Assembly: GCA_002813285.1 (NCBI GenBank)
Contig: PHTZ01000001.1
Span: 2,789,501 to 2,853,500, forward strand
Source: Flavobacteriaceae bacterium MAR_2009_75
GTDB taxonomy: Bacteria; Bacteroidota; Bacteroidia; Flavobacteriales; Flavobacteriaceae
Length of the DNA stretch: 64,000 nt
Direction: 5' to 3'
Notes under the pieces: generated by a model
Seen by the model: only the letters and a program-made list of their open reading frames with translations
What the model was told of the DNA's origin: nothing
Databases searched by the model: none
In this document: in pieces, positions 1-8,145 of the stretch
Layout: every line of letters starts with the position of its first letter
Position numbering within the stretch: position 1 is the stretch's first letter
Translations under genes and position numbers: made by a program

Positions 1-53
1 ATCTTCTGGGCTTCTTCTAGCGCCTCGATAGCCTTAATCGGTTTTTTGGCCAT
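1..53 (-). CDS. 5' fragment of an unidentified protein, cut by the window edge
   Basis: An ATG at 51-53 opens a frame that runs off the left edge after 17 complete codons; the visible product begins MAKKPIKAIEALEEAQK. It lies downstream of the ketosynthase gene on the same strand, so it may be the next flexirubin-cluster gene. A TAnnTTTG-type element just upstream suggests it may have its own promoter. Too little is visible to name a family. Confidence 0.45.
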   Translation of the reverse strand, partial: MAKKPIKAIEALEEAQK

Positions 54-81
54 TATTTTAGTCTGTAAATATGTTGGTAGT

Positions 82-89
82 CAAATTTA
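82..89 (-). promoter_or_regulatory. Putative -7 promoter element for the gene at the left edge
   Basis: On the minus strand the bases read TAAATTTG, an exact match to the Bacteroidota -7 element TAnnTTTG, 28 bases before the ATG at 53. No clear -33 TTG is present at the usual spacing, so this is only a candidate. Confidence 0.35.
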
Positions 90-140
90 GGTATATGATC
101 TTAATTAGAAAACTCTTGTTAAATTATTAGTTCTAAGTCT

Positions 141-1289
141 CTATTTATATATCTTTCTGAAAATTGCCGCGGTGTTCGAACCCCCAAAACCAGAAGCAGT
201 TTTTAAAAAAATATTACTGTTTTTTGGGGTGGTTTTACGAATGATATTTAATGGATGGGAAACTCCAAGTTCTTGAAACCCTAACGATGCAAACAGTTGG
301 TTTTGATGTAAAGAATGCATTCCGATTATAGTTTCTAAAAGTCCGGAAGCTCCAAGCGTGTGGCCGAAATAACCTTTAAGGCTATTAAGGGGAGTTTCTG
401 CCAAGCCTGCTCTGTTGAAGGCAATTGATTCCATTTCATCATTATACGGGGTAGCTGTACCATGTGCGGAAATATAATCAATATCAGTAGCCTCTAGATT
501 AGCCTCTTTCATTGCAGCGATTACACTTCGGTAGAGCCCCTCGCCCGTTCTTGAAGGGCCAGAAATGTGGTTGGCATCATTGCAAGAAGCATCGCCTATA
601 ATCTCAACGGATTCATCGACTAATGTATCAGGATTTTTTGTGACCAAAACACTTGCGGCCACTTCACCGATATTAATACCGGTTCTCGTTTTGCAATAGG
701 GGCGACAGCGTTCATCGCTTAAGGCCTGAAACGCATTAAAGCCAGAAATTATAAATTTGGTGACCATATCTCCTGCAACTATAAAAACATGGTCATACTT
801 TTTTTCATTGATCAATCGTTTGGCAATAGAAACGGCCATTACGCCCGAAACACAGGCGTTAGATAAAACGATAGGGTCATCTTTAAAATTAAAAAACTCT
901 TTGATTTCATAAGCTAGGGCTCCTAAATAGGCCCGTTCTTTGGTGAACATCTCTTGATTTTCCAATATATCAATGTTGCCTTTTGTAGTGGAGATAATAA
1001 GGCCAACTCTTTCGGTCAATTCAAGTTTTGAATCCTTAATGATTTGATGTAGCGATAACAACATCATTTTCTCTAGCCGGGTATATTTTTTTTTCGGAAT
1101 CAGTTTTTCGAATGCTTTCTCTAAAACCATAGGATCAAGCATTGAAGTATAAAAAGGTCTTGCCAGAATATCCTTATCGTCTACCGAATTGAGCCCTGAT
1201 ACTTCGGCAGAAACTTTCTCAACAACAGTTTTGCTGTCAAAACCTAGTGAAGAAATAATATTATTGTATGACAAAAACGGATTATTCAT
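141..1289 (-). CDS. Beta-ketoacyl-ACP synthase (FabF-type ketosynthase) of the flexirubin cluster
   Basis: This 382-residue protein is a condensing enzyme of the KAS I/II class, expected to extend the polyene chain by decarboxylative condensation with malonyl-ACP. The catalytic triad is visible: Cys146 in NACVSG, His276 in AHGTATP and His310 in GYFGHTLGASG, followed by a glycine-rich SGFGGSN near the C-terminus. Because the nucleophilic cysteine is kept, it is not an obvious chain-length factor. Its ATG overlaps the end of the thioesterase gene by 8 bases, indicating translational coupling in the pigment operon. The product specificity is inferred from context only. Confidence 0.88.
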   Translation of the reverse strand: MNNPFLSYNNIISSLGFDSKTVVEKVSAEVSGLNSVDDKDILARPFYTSMLDPMVLEKAFEKLIPKKKYTRLEKMMLLSLHQIIKDSKLELTERVGLIISTTKGNIDILENQEMFTKERAYLGALAYEIKEFFNFKDDPIVLSNACVSGVMAVSIAKRLINEKKYDHVFIVAGDMVTKFIISGFNAFQALSDERCRPYCKTRTGINIGEVAASVLVTKNPDTLVDESVEIIGDASCNDANHISGPSRTGEGLYRSVIAAMKEANLEATDIDYISAHGTATPYNDEMESIAFNRAGLAETPLNSLKGYFGHTLGASGLLETIIGMHSLHQNQLFASLGFQELGVSHPLNIIRKTTPKNSNIFLKTASGFGGSNTAAIFRKIYK

Positions 1290-1719
1290 CTAACAGGCCT
1301 GTTTTTAGTTTCCATTTCTTGAAAAACTCTGGCAATGCAAGCGATAGACCACCGCCCAACTCTACAAAAACTTGAACAGTCTCACCGATACAAACGATTT
1401 TACCTTCCGGGTTCAAGATTTCATATTTGAAAATCATTTTTGCCGCCGCTGAATCAATGTAGGTGGTTCTTACGGTTGCGATATCACCATAGGCCAAGGG
1501 CAGCTTGTGCTCACATTTTGAAGATACGATGGGGCTTGAAAAATTATTGGCTTTCTGGTCAAGATACGAGATGCCATGATGTCGGCCGAAGGCTTCTCGG
1601 GCATCTTCAAAATACTGGATATAATTACCATGCCAGACAATACCCAAGGGGTCACATTCAGAAAATCTGACCCTTATCTCACTTGTAAAACTTAGCTCTT
1701 TTAAATTTTTAGACGGCAT
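1282..1719 (-). CDS. Acyl-CoA/acyl-ACP thioesterase, 4HBT hotdog family (YbgC/FadM-like)
   Basis: The 145-residue protein has the 4-hydroxybenzoyl-CoA thioesterase signature near its N-terminus: Asp23 in SECDPLG, then Val-Trp-His30-Gly-Asn-Tyr, and an acidic residue in YFEDARE. Members of this family hydrolyse acyl-CoA or acyl-ACP thioesters in the cytosol. In aryl polyene and flexirubin clusters such an enzyme is usually thought to release or proofread acyl chains. The gene overlaps the permease gene upstream (11 bases) and the ketosynthase gene downstream (8 bases), so it is part of the same transcript. Confidence 0.85.
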   Translation of the reverse strand: MPSKNLKELSFTSEIRVRFSECDPLGIVWHGNYIQYFEDAREAFGRHHGISYLDQKANNFSSPIVSSKCEHKLPLAYGDIATVRTTYIDSAAAKMIFKYEILNPEGKIVCIGETVQVFVELGGGLSLALPEFFKKWKLKTGLLDE

Positions 1720-2980
1720 TTTTTCGCTCGTTATAAATGATGGAAATTGCAGTGGTTACCAAAAAGAACAAAAATAACAAAGCTATCTCGGGCAGTAGGT
1801 TGACTAGGCCAACATTTCTTAAAAACACATCGTAAAATGCATTCAAACCCCAATTCATGGGTGATATGCTTGAGAGTGCCTGCATAAATTTGGGCATGGC
1901 AAAAACGGGAACCCAAACCCCGCCAAGCGCAGCTAGAATGACCACGAAGGTTGCACCGAAAGGCGCAGATTGTTCTTGTGATTTGGCAATGGTTCCTAAT
2001 AACAATCCAAGGCCCACAGCGGCAAGACCGGCGAAAAAAGCGACTATTAGAAGCATAAGCAATTTACCTTTAACATCTAGTTGCGGTAGTCCTATTACTG
2101 GAAATAAGAAGACGCCAACCGCTAGCATCAATGCAAATTGAATTAGCGCAATGCTAAGAAATACAATGGTTTTACCTCCAAGAACGGTTGCATATGATAC
2201 AGGATTGGTTCGGAGTCGCACGAAAGTACCCAGATTTTTCTCTTTTACCATATTTATTGACAACGGTAATATGATAAAGAAAATGGCAAATAGTGTCCAT
2301 GCCGGTATGTTATGCTGGGTTGAATTCGGAATAGTAATTTTTTCAGTGGGATCGCCGGGAGAAATTTCGGTAAATTGAATGAACGATTCGGTGTCGAATA
2401 TTTGTTCGGTATTGTCATCGGTCAATTCTTCTTGAAAAGCTTTGTAAATAGAAGCCGTCTCAATCATCGAAACCATTTGGTTGATGCCACTTTTAATCGA
2501 GTTTCTAAAAGAAAACTGGGTGGCCGGATCAAAATAGAGTTTGACCTCTTTAGGCTCGAATTTTGATTTCACTATGGGGATGCTTTCTTCCTCCATACCA
2601 AATTTTTCCAAGATGCCTTCTACGTTTTCACTGACCTTAAGGTCTAGGTCGCGAGAAAGATTTTCAGGTATAACGATAGCCAATTGGTATTCACCATTCT
2701 GAACCAATTCTTGAGCTAAAGCTTCTTCATGTTGATAGACTAATGCGAATTGATTGGAAGCGGTAAGATTTTCTTTAATCAGCTCAGAGACGCTCCCCTG
2801 GTCATTATCTACCAATAGAATCGGTATTTTCGACTCTTTTAAAGTTTTAAAGGTACCATCTTGTATGACCGTTATAGTAATTACGAGCAATAAGGGCATA
2901 ATGAAGAGAATAGCGAGCCCGCCAAAATCTCTAACGAGCAGCAAATATTCTTTATATGCAGAGGCCCAAAGTTTATGCAT
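1709..2980 (-). CDS. ABC-2 type transporter permease of the flexirubin cluster
   Basis: The 423-residue membrane protein has one N-terminal transmembrane segment near residues 22-40, a soluble loop of about 180 residues, and a cluster of about five segments from roughly residue 225 to the end. This is the ABC-2 (DrrB/YhfG-like) export permease layout. The next gene upstream encodes the matching ATPase and overlaps by 8 bases. Together they probably form an exporter that moves a pigment precursor, or the pigment, out of the cytoplasmic membrane. The substrate is inferred from gene context and is not shown by the sequence. Confidence 0.85.
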   Translation of the reverse strand: MHKLWASAYKEYLLLVRDFGGLAILFIMPLLLVITITVIQDGTFKTLKESKIPILLVDNDQGSVSELIKENLTASNQFALVYQHEEALAQELVQNGEYQLAIVIPENLSRDLDLKVSENVEGILEKFGMEEESIPIVKSKFEPKEVKLYFDPATQFSFRNSIKSGINQMVSMIETASIYKAFQEELTDDNTEQIFDTESFIQFTEISPGDPTEKITIPNSTQHNIPAWTLFAIFFIILPLSINMVKEKNLGTFVRLRTNPVSYATVLGGKTIVFLSIALIQFALMLAVGVFLFPVIGLPQLDVKGKLLMLLIVAFFAGLAAVGLGLLLGTIAKSQEQSAPFGATFVVILAALGGVWVPVFAMPKFMQALSSISPMNWGLNAFYDVFLRNVGLVNLLPEIALLFLFFLVTTAISIIYNERKNAV

Positions 2981-3716
2981 AATCGCGAAGGGCTTTGCCA
3001 GTAGTCGTCAAAAACACCTCTTCTAAGTTTTTGGCACTACCGTGTTCATTAATTAACTCAGAGGGTTCGCCTTTGCAGATGATATTGCCTAAGTCAATTA
3101 TCGCAATTCGTGTACAGAAGAACTCAGCTTCGTTCAAATGGTGTGAGGTGTAAAGAATCGTTGTGCCCTCGGCATTTAGTTTTTTCAGATAATCTATTAT
3201 GGCGTTTTTTGATTGCACATCTACACCGACCGTAGGCTCATCAAGAAATAATACCTTCGGATTGTGTAGTATGCCTGCAATTAGATTGATACGCCTCTTC
3301 ATGCCTCCTGAAAAAGTCTTGATTTTTTTATCGGCGAATTGTCTTAGACCTAATACTTCAAGATGATCGTATATTTTGTTTTTTAAAACATAACCTTTTA
3401 ACCCGTACATGCTACCGAAATACTTCAGGTTTTCAAAAGCTGTTAAAGAAGGGTAGAGTGCGTATTCTTGGGGTACGATACCAATAATCTGTTTAAGTTC
3501 GGTGTTGCTGTTCTGATAGTTCAGACCATCGATGGTAAAAGAGCCTGATGTAGGTTTCAATAAAGAACTGAGCATAGAAATCAAGGTAGTTTTTCCGGCA
3601 CCGTTAGGGCCTAGAATCCCAAAAATCTCTTTTTCTCGAATCGTAAGATTCAAGTTGTTTACAGAGAAGGTGTCAGCACCTTTATATTTCTTTGAAAGTT
3701 CGTTTATCTCGATCAT
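2973..3716 (-). CDS. ABC transporter ATP-binding protein, partner of the ABC-2 permease
   Basis: This 247-residue nucleotide-binding subunit has all the expected motifs in order: Walker A GPNGAGKT (36-43), Q-loop Gln83, signature FSGGMKRR (135-142), Walker B VLFLDEP (155-161) and the H-loop His192. It should hydrolyse ATP on the cytoplasmic face of the exporter encoded just downstream. It starts 4 bases inside the end of the BtrH-like gene (ATGA-type overlap), so the three genes are translationally coupled. The family matches drug and lipid exporters of the CcmA/DrrA class. Confidence 0.92.
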   Translation of the reverse strand: MIEINELSKKYKGADTFSVNNLNLTIREKEIFGILGPNGAGKTTLISMLSSLLKPTSGSFTIDGLNYQNSNTELKQIIGIVPQEYALYPSLTAFENLKYFGSMYGLKGYVLKNKIYDHLEVLGLRQFADKKIKTFSGGMKRRINLIAGILHNPKVLFLDEPTVGVDVQSKNAIIDYLKKLNAEGTTILYTSHHLNEAEFFCTRIAIIDLGNIICKGEPSELINEHGSAKNLEEVFLTTTGKALRDYA

Positions 3717-4708
3717 ACTGCCTTTCGTAGTGCTTTGAAAAAAGCTTCCTCCTGTTTAGCAATATTAAGCAATTGGTCAGAAATTGAATCATAACCTTCG
3801 GTTTGTCCGCTTCGATTCTTGTAAATTCTAGAGGCCTCAAGGGCAAAATCTCTCCAAGCATCACCGATTTGCGTCATTTCTTTAGAAAATTCTTCAAGTT
3901 TGCTATTGTTCAAAACCTGACTTGCTTCCTGAAGAAAAGCAGCATAGATATAACGAAAACCACCTCCACCAGTGCCAATTTCTTCTTGCATTCTCACGAT
4001 TTGACCTAAATAATGGTTAGCTTTCTTGGCTCCGTGTTTAACAGGCCACTTTTTAATGTTCTTGGCTACCCAGCGCATGGCTCTAACCCCAACAATGGGC
4101 GCAGGGGCGAGCATATCTCTACAAGTATGCTTGATGCCCTTGATTATGGCTTCTTTGAGCTCTAATTTTTCAGGGAAGGAAATCGGGTAATACATATGGC
4201 CCTTCGGTGCAAATGCTCCTTTGGCAAACCTTACTTTTTCAAGCTGTTTGGTAGTTAGGGAGGTAACACCTTCCATAACAGGGTCACTAATAAGATAGTC
4301 GTCGTCTTTTTTGCCATAGACGACCATATTGTGGGCGTTGAAATGAAAACGGTATTCATCGGGAAAATAAATAAGGTTATAAACACCTACTTGCAGCCCC
4401 ACAGGATTGTTATTGGCTAAATTTTCATCTAATCTTGCCTTCGCTTTTTCCGGACTACTAAATTTTTCCCGCTTCACTTTTAGGCCGACCCTCTTGGCAA
4501 ATCGATTAAAAATCATTCCGGGCATAGCCCTATAAGTGAATACTGGCGCATAATTTACTTTGATGAACGGTAGGTAGCTGAACAATAGCCCAGAACCTAT
4601 GCCGAAAACCATGGGTTCACTTACTTCAAAACCATTATGTCGCATGAGGTTCGACACCACCCCGTTTTCACAATGAGCGGATTGCTTATGGGTAAAATCA
4701 ATTTGCAT
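3713..4708 (-). CDS. BtrH N-terminal domain-containing protein, putative acyl-transfer enzyme
   Basis: The 331-residue protein resembles BtrH, the acyl-ACP:aminoglycoside acyltransferase of butirosin biosynthesis, which has a cysteine-protease-like fold. The likely catalytic residues are visible: Cys13 in SAHCENG, His126 in FNAHNMVVYG and Asp142 in LISDP. From residue about 160 onwards the protein is helical and of unknown role. It overlaps the ABC ATPase gene by 4 bases and the 134-residue protein gene by 1 base. A role in joining or moving an acyl group during flexirubin assembly is an inference; no substrate can be read from the sequence. Confidence 0.75.
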   Translation of the reverse strand: MQIDFTHKQSAHCENGVVSNLMRHNGFEVSEPMVFGIGSGLLFSYLPFIKVNYAPVFTYRAMPGMIFNRFAKRVGLKVKREKFSSPEKAKARLDENLANNNPVGLQVGVYNLIYFPDEYRFHFNAHNMVVYGKKDDDYLISDPVMEGVTSLTTKQLEKVRFAKGAFAPKGHMYYPISFPEKLELKEAIIKGIKHTCRDMLAPAPIVGVRAMRWVAKNIKKWPVKHGAKKANHYLGQIVRMQEEIGTGGGGFRYIYAAFLQEASQVLNNSKLEEFSKEMTQIGDAWRDFALEASRIYKNRSGQTEGYDSISDQLLNIAKQEEAFFKALRKAV

Positions 4709-5112
4709 TATTGGTTCTTTATCTGCTTTAGTTCTTCGATGCTGATCTCGAAGATGTCAGCGTATTTTTGTAAAGTTTTTAGGGAAAGTTTTTCAAAGAC
4801 CGGGGGTTTAAAATGTCTCTTTACGCGCCATTGCCACATGCCTGCATAACTTGCTAGAATTGGTAAATCCATTTTATGCAACTCCATATAATATTCAATG
4901 GGGCTGGTCTTATGCTCGAGTACGCGCTTTTTAGCGTCTTCTACACGTTCTTCAATCTCCTTTATGGCGTTGTCGAGGGCTATAGTTTTGGGTTCCCAAC
5001 CGGTACTCAACTCGGTCACATACTCCCCGTTTTCATCGACCGCATAGACCATGTCTTTAATATTGGCCTTTTCCAATTGGCTCTCGTCTTGTGGTACCTC
5101 TTTCTTTTTCAT
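4708..5112 (-). CDS. Conserved-context protein of unknown function in the flexirubin operon
   Basis: The 134-residue product is soluble and highly charged, without a signal peptide or membrane segment. Residues about 40-70 look like an amphipathic helix or short coiled coil. The last 25 residues (from LSLKTLQKYADIF) have the spacing of a small helix-turn-helix or helical hairpin. I do not recognise the family. Its stop overlaps the ATG of the BtrH-like gene by one base, so the two proteins are made together and may act together. The 74 bases upstream separate it from the dehydratase-like genes. Confidence 0.65.
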   Translation of the reverse strand: MKKKEVPQDESQLEKANIKDMVYAVDENGEYVTELSTGWEPKTIALDNAIKEIEERVEDAKKRVLEHKTSPIEYYMELHKMDLPILASYAGMWQWRVKRHFKPPVFEKLSLKTLQKYADIFEISIEELKQIKNQ

Positions 5113-5186
5113 GATGAATGTGATTCTGATACAGTCTCTACGGGGGTGATATAGCTTTAGGGGTAACAGCTAACTGTCTTTTTAGG

Positions 5187-5645
5187 CTATACTTCGTGTA
5201 TTAAAAAATTAAAGGTACAATCTACGATTAAATCGTCATTTCTAAAAGTGGCAGAAGTAATGGTGCAAACACTCATCGTACCGGTATCATATCTTGAAAT
5301 AAGCTTTGCCTTGGTGACCAAAAGTTCACTGACCTTTGGCAAAGTTTTAATTTCTAATTTTTTAATGGCGCTAATGTAACCTACCAATTTGTTGCCAGAA
5401 CCTTCAAGGTCTTCGTCGTCAAAATAGCTTTGCCCTACTATAGCGGTGCTGGCTTGTGCGGCATTCTCGATTAAACCTGCTTCTGCCAGACGCCCGTTTG
5501 AGTCTAAAAAAATGCAATCCTCGGTAATTTCAAAATGGGTAACTACTGAGTCTTCATCTAAGTATGGCGTAACCGTGGCCATTAACATAGGTGCCCGGTG
5601 CGGCAGAAAATTCTTGATATTGATATCGTAACGTGCCTTTTTCAT
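5187..5645 (-). CDS. 3-hydroxyacyl-ACP dehydratase-like hotdog protein retaining the catalytic histidine
   Basis: The 152-residue protein has the FabZ/ApeI-like single-hotdog pattern. FLPHRAPML places a histidine where FabZ has its catalytic His, and AGLIENAAQA carries the expected Glu. It should remove water from 3-hydroxyacyl-ACP during polyene extension. It lies 3 bases after the next protein, a paralogue lacking the histidine. In aryl polyene systems of Gammaproteobacteria two hotdog proteins (ApeI and ApeP) form a heterodimeric dehydratase, and this pair may do the same. Confidence 0.75.
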   Translation of the reverse strand: MKKARYDINIKNFLPHRAPMLMATVTPYLDEDSVVTHFEITEDCIFLDSNGRLAEAGLIENAAQASTAIVGQSYFDDEDLEGSGNKLVGYISAIKKLEIKTLPKVSELLVTKAKLISRYDTGTMSVCTITSATFRNDDLIVDCTFNFLIHEV

Positions 5646-5648
5646 GTG

Positions 5649-6086
5649 CTATTGGGCCAATGCAGTTTTCATTTCACTTGAAGTGATTAAAATACCTTCA
5701 GACGTTACTTCCGCTCGAACAAGGGTTACACCCATTATATCGTGTAGAATATGTACCGTAGTGATTAATTTTTGAGAAACCTCTGGAAGCTCGAAAACTT
5801 CGGCCTTTTTTATGGCGCCGATATAACCGGTAGGGGCAGGTCGGTCAAGTAAATAATATTTGTATCCCGTATGTAAAGCAACGGTCTGGGCCATATTTTC
5901 TATTAAGCCTGAAGCGGAGAATCGGTTCTCCGATACGAGAATGTTATCACTTTTCACAGTGTACGCCGAGACTATATGTTTCTCAGAATACTCGGCCAAA
6001 CTATCGACCATAACGAAAGGTGTTTTCTGGGGAATTAAGGATAGGAGGAAATCTCCTTCTGCGATATAATTACCCGATTCGGTCAT
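5649..6086 (-). CDS. Dehydratase-like hotdog protein lacking the FabZ histidine (ApeP-like partner)
   Basis: The 145-residue protein is a paralogue of its downstream neighbour. The Glu motif SGLIENMAQT is kept, but the segment LIPQKTPFVMVD has Gln in place of the catalytic His of FabZ (LPHRxPFxxVD). It therefore should not be an active dehydratase alone. The likely role is the second half of a heterodimeric dehydratase that supplies the Glu while the neighbour supplies the His. It starts at the stop of darB (one-base overlap) and is 3 bases from the histidine-bearing gene. Confidence 0.72.
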   Translation of the reverse strand: MTESGNYIAEGDFLLSLIPQKTPFVMVDSLAEYSEKHIVSAYTVKSDNILVSENRFSASGLIENMAQTVALHTGYKYYLLDRPAPTGYIGAIKKAEVFELPEVSQKLITTVHILHDIMGVTLVRAEVTSEGILITSSEMKTALAQ

Positions 6087-7219
6087 TAGCAGACGGTCAA
6101 ATAAGCATACATGTAAGAGAATCTTGCGCTTTCCGGAACATGAAACAATATTCGGTCTCCTTTTTTAAGTTGACCGGAAGCTACTAACTCTTCAAGCATC
6201 ACATAGATTGACGCCGCCCCAATGTTTCCAACATTCTCAAGATTTAAGAACCATTTGTCCCAAGGCATTTCTACTCCTTGTTCCTTCATCTCATCGTATA
6301 GTCCCTGCTTGAAGTAATAGGAAGAAATGTGAGGTAGGTAGTAATCGATGTCATCAGGGCCTATGTTATGTTTCTTATAGGTCATTTTTAGACTGTCGAC
6401 ACCTTTTTTGAGAATATTATCTCCCAGTAATTTGGTGTCTTGTTTCATAGCGAACAAGGATCTCTTGCCCCATTCTTCGGCAGGAAATTCACTCCACGGG
6501 ATTAGACGTCCGTTTTCTTCTTTGTCTGCACCGGCATACATGCAGGTTTCCATTTCGTGGGCGTACGAATACCCGTCGATCCATTCAATTTTTAGTGGAA
6601 CTTCACCCTTGGGTTCGCTTTCCAATAAGACTGCTCCCGATCCATCGGACAACATCCATCTTAGAAATTCTTTGTTAAAGGCAAGAATCGGGCTTTCTTC
6701 CAATTCTTTCAGGTGTTCAACTTCATTTTGAAAAACCCGGTCTTTCATCCAGGCCGAAGTACGTTCAGAACCTGCGCAGGCAGCATTTTTTGTTTGGCCT
6801 GCCTTTACAGAAAGATAACCGTATTTTAATGCGTTCATACCCGAGCAGCAAGCACCCGAGGCTGAGTTGATTTCCATATTCCGGTTTTTCAAAAAACCGT
6901 GTACCATACTGGTGTGGGAAGGTAATATTTGATCCGGACTCGAAGTGCCACAAGACAAAAGTTCGATATCTTGAGTGGTGAACTTTTCATCACACAATGC
7001 TTCTACGGCAGCAGCCGCAAGTTCGGCATTGTTATGAGTGGTTTGGCCATTTTCATCAATGGCATAATATCTAGTCTTGATTTTATTGTTGCGTAAAACG
7101 ATGCGACGCGCCTTTGAAGTTTTACCGTTGATAACGCCCAATTTTTCTTCCATTTGGTCATTGTCGACAGGGCTATTCGGTAAGTATTTAGATATTCGAG
7201 TGATGTAAACGTCCTTCAT
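6086..7219 (-). CDS. darB: DarB-like beta-ketoacyl-ACP synthase III
   Basis: This 377-residue thiolase-fold enzyme has a KAS III-type triad: a cysteine in SGACCSGMN (Cys125 most likely), His297 in YYLPHISS and Asn332 in NVGNIGAAS. DarB enzymes condense two acyl units to a 1,3-cyclohexanedione, the precursor of the dialkylresorcinol half of flexirubin. At 377 residues it is longer than FabH (about 320), as expected for DarB. The gene overlaps the darA stop by one base. The darA-darB order and the presence of an aryl polyene set around them make the assignment strong. Confidence 0.88.
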   Translation of the reverse strand: MKDVYITRISKYLPNSPVDNDQMEEKLGVINGKTSKARRIVLRNNKIKTRYYAIDENGQTTHNNAELAAAAVEALCDEKFTTQDIELLSCGTSSPDQILPSHTSMVHGFLKNRNMEINSASGACCSGMNALKYGYLSVKAGQTKNAACAGSERTSAWMKDRVFQNEVEHLKELEESPILAFNKEFLRWMLSDGSGAVLLESEPKGEVPLKIEWIDGYSYAHEMETCMYAGADKEENGRLIPWSEFPAEEWGKRSLFAMKQDTKLLGDNILKKGVDSLKMTYKKHNIGPDDIDYYLPHISSYYFKQGLYDEMKEQGVEMPWDKWFLNLENVGNIGAASIYVMLEELVASGQLKKGDRILFHVPESARFSYMYAYLTVC

Positions 7220-8145
7220 TAACTTTCATTTAATGCAACAGAGGAATAGTATTTTCTTTCTTTATTCCTCTTTCGGGTCATAGGCAAATAAGTGAGCAAA
7301 AATACGACAAAAACTATAGGTGCTATTACCCAAATAGCAAATAACAAATAATATTTGAACAAACCAATCCATTTTAATCGTTTGGGTTCTCCCGGTTTTC
7401 CTTTTTTAATAATGAGGTTGGCCCATTTTGAAAAAAGTACGTTTCCACGTTCATCGGTGCGAACCAAATATGGGTTCACCAGTACGGCATCAAGTTTCAA
7501 TAAATTTTCTTGGAGCTCGGTGAAATCATTGGCTATCAAAGCTTCTCTTATCGGTGTGCCAAATTTAGAAGCACCGGTGATCTCTTCTTCCGATACCCCA
7601 GGTTTAGGAAAAATGCCTAAGTAACGGTCTTTTTTGCCCTTGAGCATCCAATGTTGAATGGTGATTACGCTAATGTGATTGATATTGCGATCGACCAAAG
7701 CTATATGCCCGACCAAATTGGCATTGAATGAGGCTAAATGTTTTTTCATTTTCTCTTGGGCCTGAATCCACATATTGCGACAGGCTACCATGGTAACAAC
7801 TGGGGTGTTGCTCAAAAGTTGCTGGGCCACCTGAGATTTTAAAAAGGAGATGATAGGCCTCGAGGGGGTCAAATACCAAACTTGATACCCCAAGATAACC
7901 AGGTCGTATTTTTTGTTCAATATTTCCGGTGACGGAGGATGAAAATCTTGGGGTATCTCAAGAAAAGATTCAGGGAAAATATCATAGAACTTTTGTGCAT
8001 CCCACGGAAAAGCATATTCCGGTTCTGCAACAATTTTATAATAAGTAATGTTTACTTCCTCGCTCTTTAAAGTAGACTCGATATTGCTTAGAATATCAAA
8101 AATTTGCCCTGTTTGAGAATAATAGACTATAAGTACTTCTTTCAT
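7219..8145 (-). CDS. darA: DarA-like dialkylresorcinol-forming enzyme with flavodoxin-like domain
   Basis: The protein starts with a flavodoxin-like phosphate-binding segment (VLIVYYSQTGQ) and ends with a hydrophobic helix near residues 268-292 that may anchor it to the membrane. In the dialkylresorcinol pathway DarA aromatises the cyclohexanedione made by DarB. The open frame extends to a TTG at 8166, but the ATG at 8145 is preferred: it forms a TAATG overlap with the stop of the acyltransferase gene and puts the flavodoxin strand at the N-terminus, giving 308 residues. Confidence 0.87.
   Translation of the reverse strand: MKEVLIVYYSQTGQIFDILSNIESTLKSEEVNITYYKIVAEPEYAFPWDAQKFYDIFPESFLEIPQDFHPPSPEILNKKYDLVILGYQVWYLTPSRPIISFLKSQVAQQLLSNTPVVTMVACRNMWIQAQEKMKKHLASFNANLVGHIALVDRNINHISVITIQHWMLKGKKDRYLGIFPKPGVSEEEITGASKFGTPIREALIANDFTELQENLLKLDAVLVNPYLVRTDERGNVLFSKWANLIIKKGKPGEPKRLKWIGLFKYYLLFAIWVIAPIVFVVFLLTYLPMTRKRNKERKYYSSVALNES

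Noticed and set aside
1440-1670. Plus-strand frame opposite the thioesterase gene
   Set aside because: Shadow of the minus-strand coding sequence with no start context or known motif.
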